Assembly: GCA_016704445.1 (NCBI GenBank)
Contig: JADJAE010000150.1
Span: 1-64,000 of the forward strand
Source: Deltaproteobacteria bacterium
GTDB taxonomy: Bacteria > Myxococcota_A > Polyangia > Polyangiales > Ga0077539
DNA length: 64,000 bases
Direction: 5' to 3'
Shown here: piece by piece, positions 63,862 through 64,000 of the stretch
Layout of the letters: the number at the start of each line of letters is the position of its first letter
Numbering within the stretch: the first letter of the stretch is position 1
Program-made: the position numbers and the translations under genes
The notes under the pieces: model-generated
What the model was told of the DNA's origin: nothing
What the model saw: only the letters and a program-made list of their open reading frames with translations
Database searches by the model: none

Positions 63862-64000
63862 CTACTTCGGAGCCCAGGCGAACTCCGCGGTGAAGTGGCG
63901 CAGCCAGCGGCTCTGCTTGACGATGCGCACGCCGCGGATCGAGCTCGCCCTCGCGGCGACGGCGAGGATCGCCTCGGAGGCGAAGTCGAAGTGGCTCTGG
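63862..64000 (-). CDS. Partial C-terminus of an unknown protein
   Basis: The window ends inside a minus-strand reading frame whose last 45 codons read SHFDFASEAILAVAARASSI, RGVRIVKQSRWLRHF, TAEFAWAPK and stop. The composition and regular helix/strand alternation look like a real coding end, too short to assign. The 235 bases between it and the trypsin-like gene upstream hold no gene. Confidence 0.5.
   Translation of the reverse strand, partial: QSHFDFASEAILAVAARASSIRGVRIVKQSRWLRHFTAEFAWAPK

Overview
The window is very GC-rich DNA with almost no AT-rich stretches. It encodes many secreted proteins and lipoproteins whose mature N-termini are low-complexity Asp/Ala/Ser/Thr spacers. It also carries secreted caspase-like proteases, pseudokinase and PilZ proteins, Cys-rich tandem-repeat surface proteins, a decaheme lipoprotein and a hybrid histidine kinase. 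This gene style points to a Myxococcota bacterium of the Polyangia/Sandaracinus type. That is inference from gene style; there is no rRNA or other phylogenetic marker here except uvrB.

Layout. 1-4.9 kb: a frame-scrambled gene, a MoxR-type AAA ATPase whose 3' end lies in a long inverted repeat, and small secreted proteins. 4.9-8.4 kb: a CFA-synthase-like methyltransferase, a membrane glycosyltransferase and a degenerate sensor kinase. 8.4-13.7 kb: a PHP-like lipoprotein overlapping a pseudokinase/multi-TM fusion, facing a secreted PPC-caspase. 14.0-16.7 kb: FecR-like and PI-PLC-like secreted proteins. 16.7-26.3 kb (minus strand): a LodA-like quinoprotein oxidase translationally coupled to two U32 proteins that look like UbiV and UbiU, then a one-chain PntA-PntB transhydrogenase, and a PilZ protein coupled to PqqC. 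26.6-33.7 kb: a decaheme OmcA/MtrC-like lipoprotein, a PPIase lipoprotein, an NCS2 permease, an anchored beta-carbonic anhydrase and a radical SAM/SPASM protein. 33.8-43.2 kb: a C1 peptidase, a hybrid kinase, a YprB-like nuclease/TPR protein, an OmpA-like protein coupled to a 22-repeat Cys-rich lipoprotein, and an EA-repeat protein. 43.3-47.2 kb: two palindromic repeat regions around a monoheme beta-propeller lipoprotein. 47.5-51.6 kb: a zeta-like kinase coupled to a possible nuclease, a P5C dehydrogenase and a Cys-less glutaredoxin. 52-64 kb: a HEAT-repeat protein, UvrB, a second PPC-caspase, a coupled ferritin-like/beta-barrel pair, a spermidine-synthase-like protein and a trypsin-like protease, ending in a truncated gene.

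The most interesting unit is the lodA-ubiV-ubiU-like operon (16.7-20.7 kb). LodA-type oxidases carry a cysteine tryptophylquinone that is normally matured by a flavin monooxygenase (LodB). None is encoded in this window. Instead there are two U32 proteins with the Cys patterns of the O2-independent hydroxylase pair UbiU/UbiV. An oxygen-independent route to a protein-derived quinone is a testable hypothesis.

Quality caution: at least ten otherwise normal genes need one or two frameshifts to read through, several of them at short homopolymers. The first 1.8 kb is scrambled across all three frames, and three stretches are G- or GC-only low complexity next to strong palindromes. These look mostly like sequencing or assembly errors rather than pseudogenes. 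Genes marked as frameshifted are annotated over their reconstructed span.
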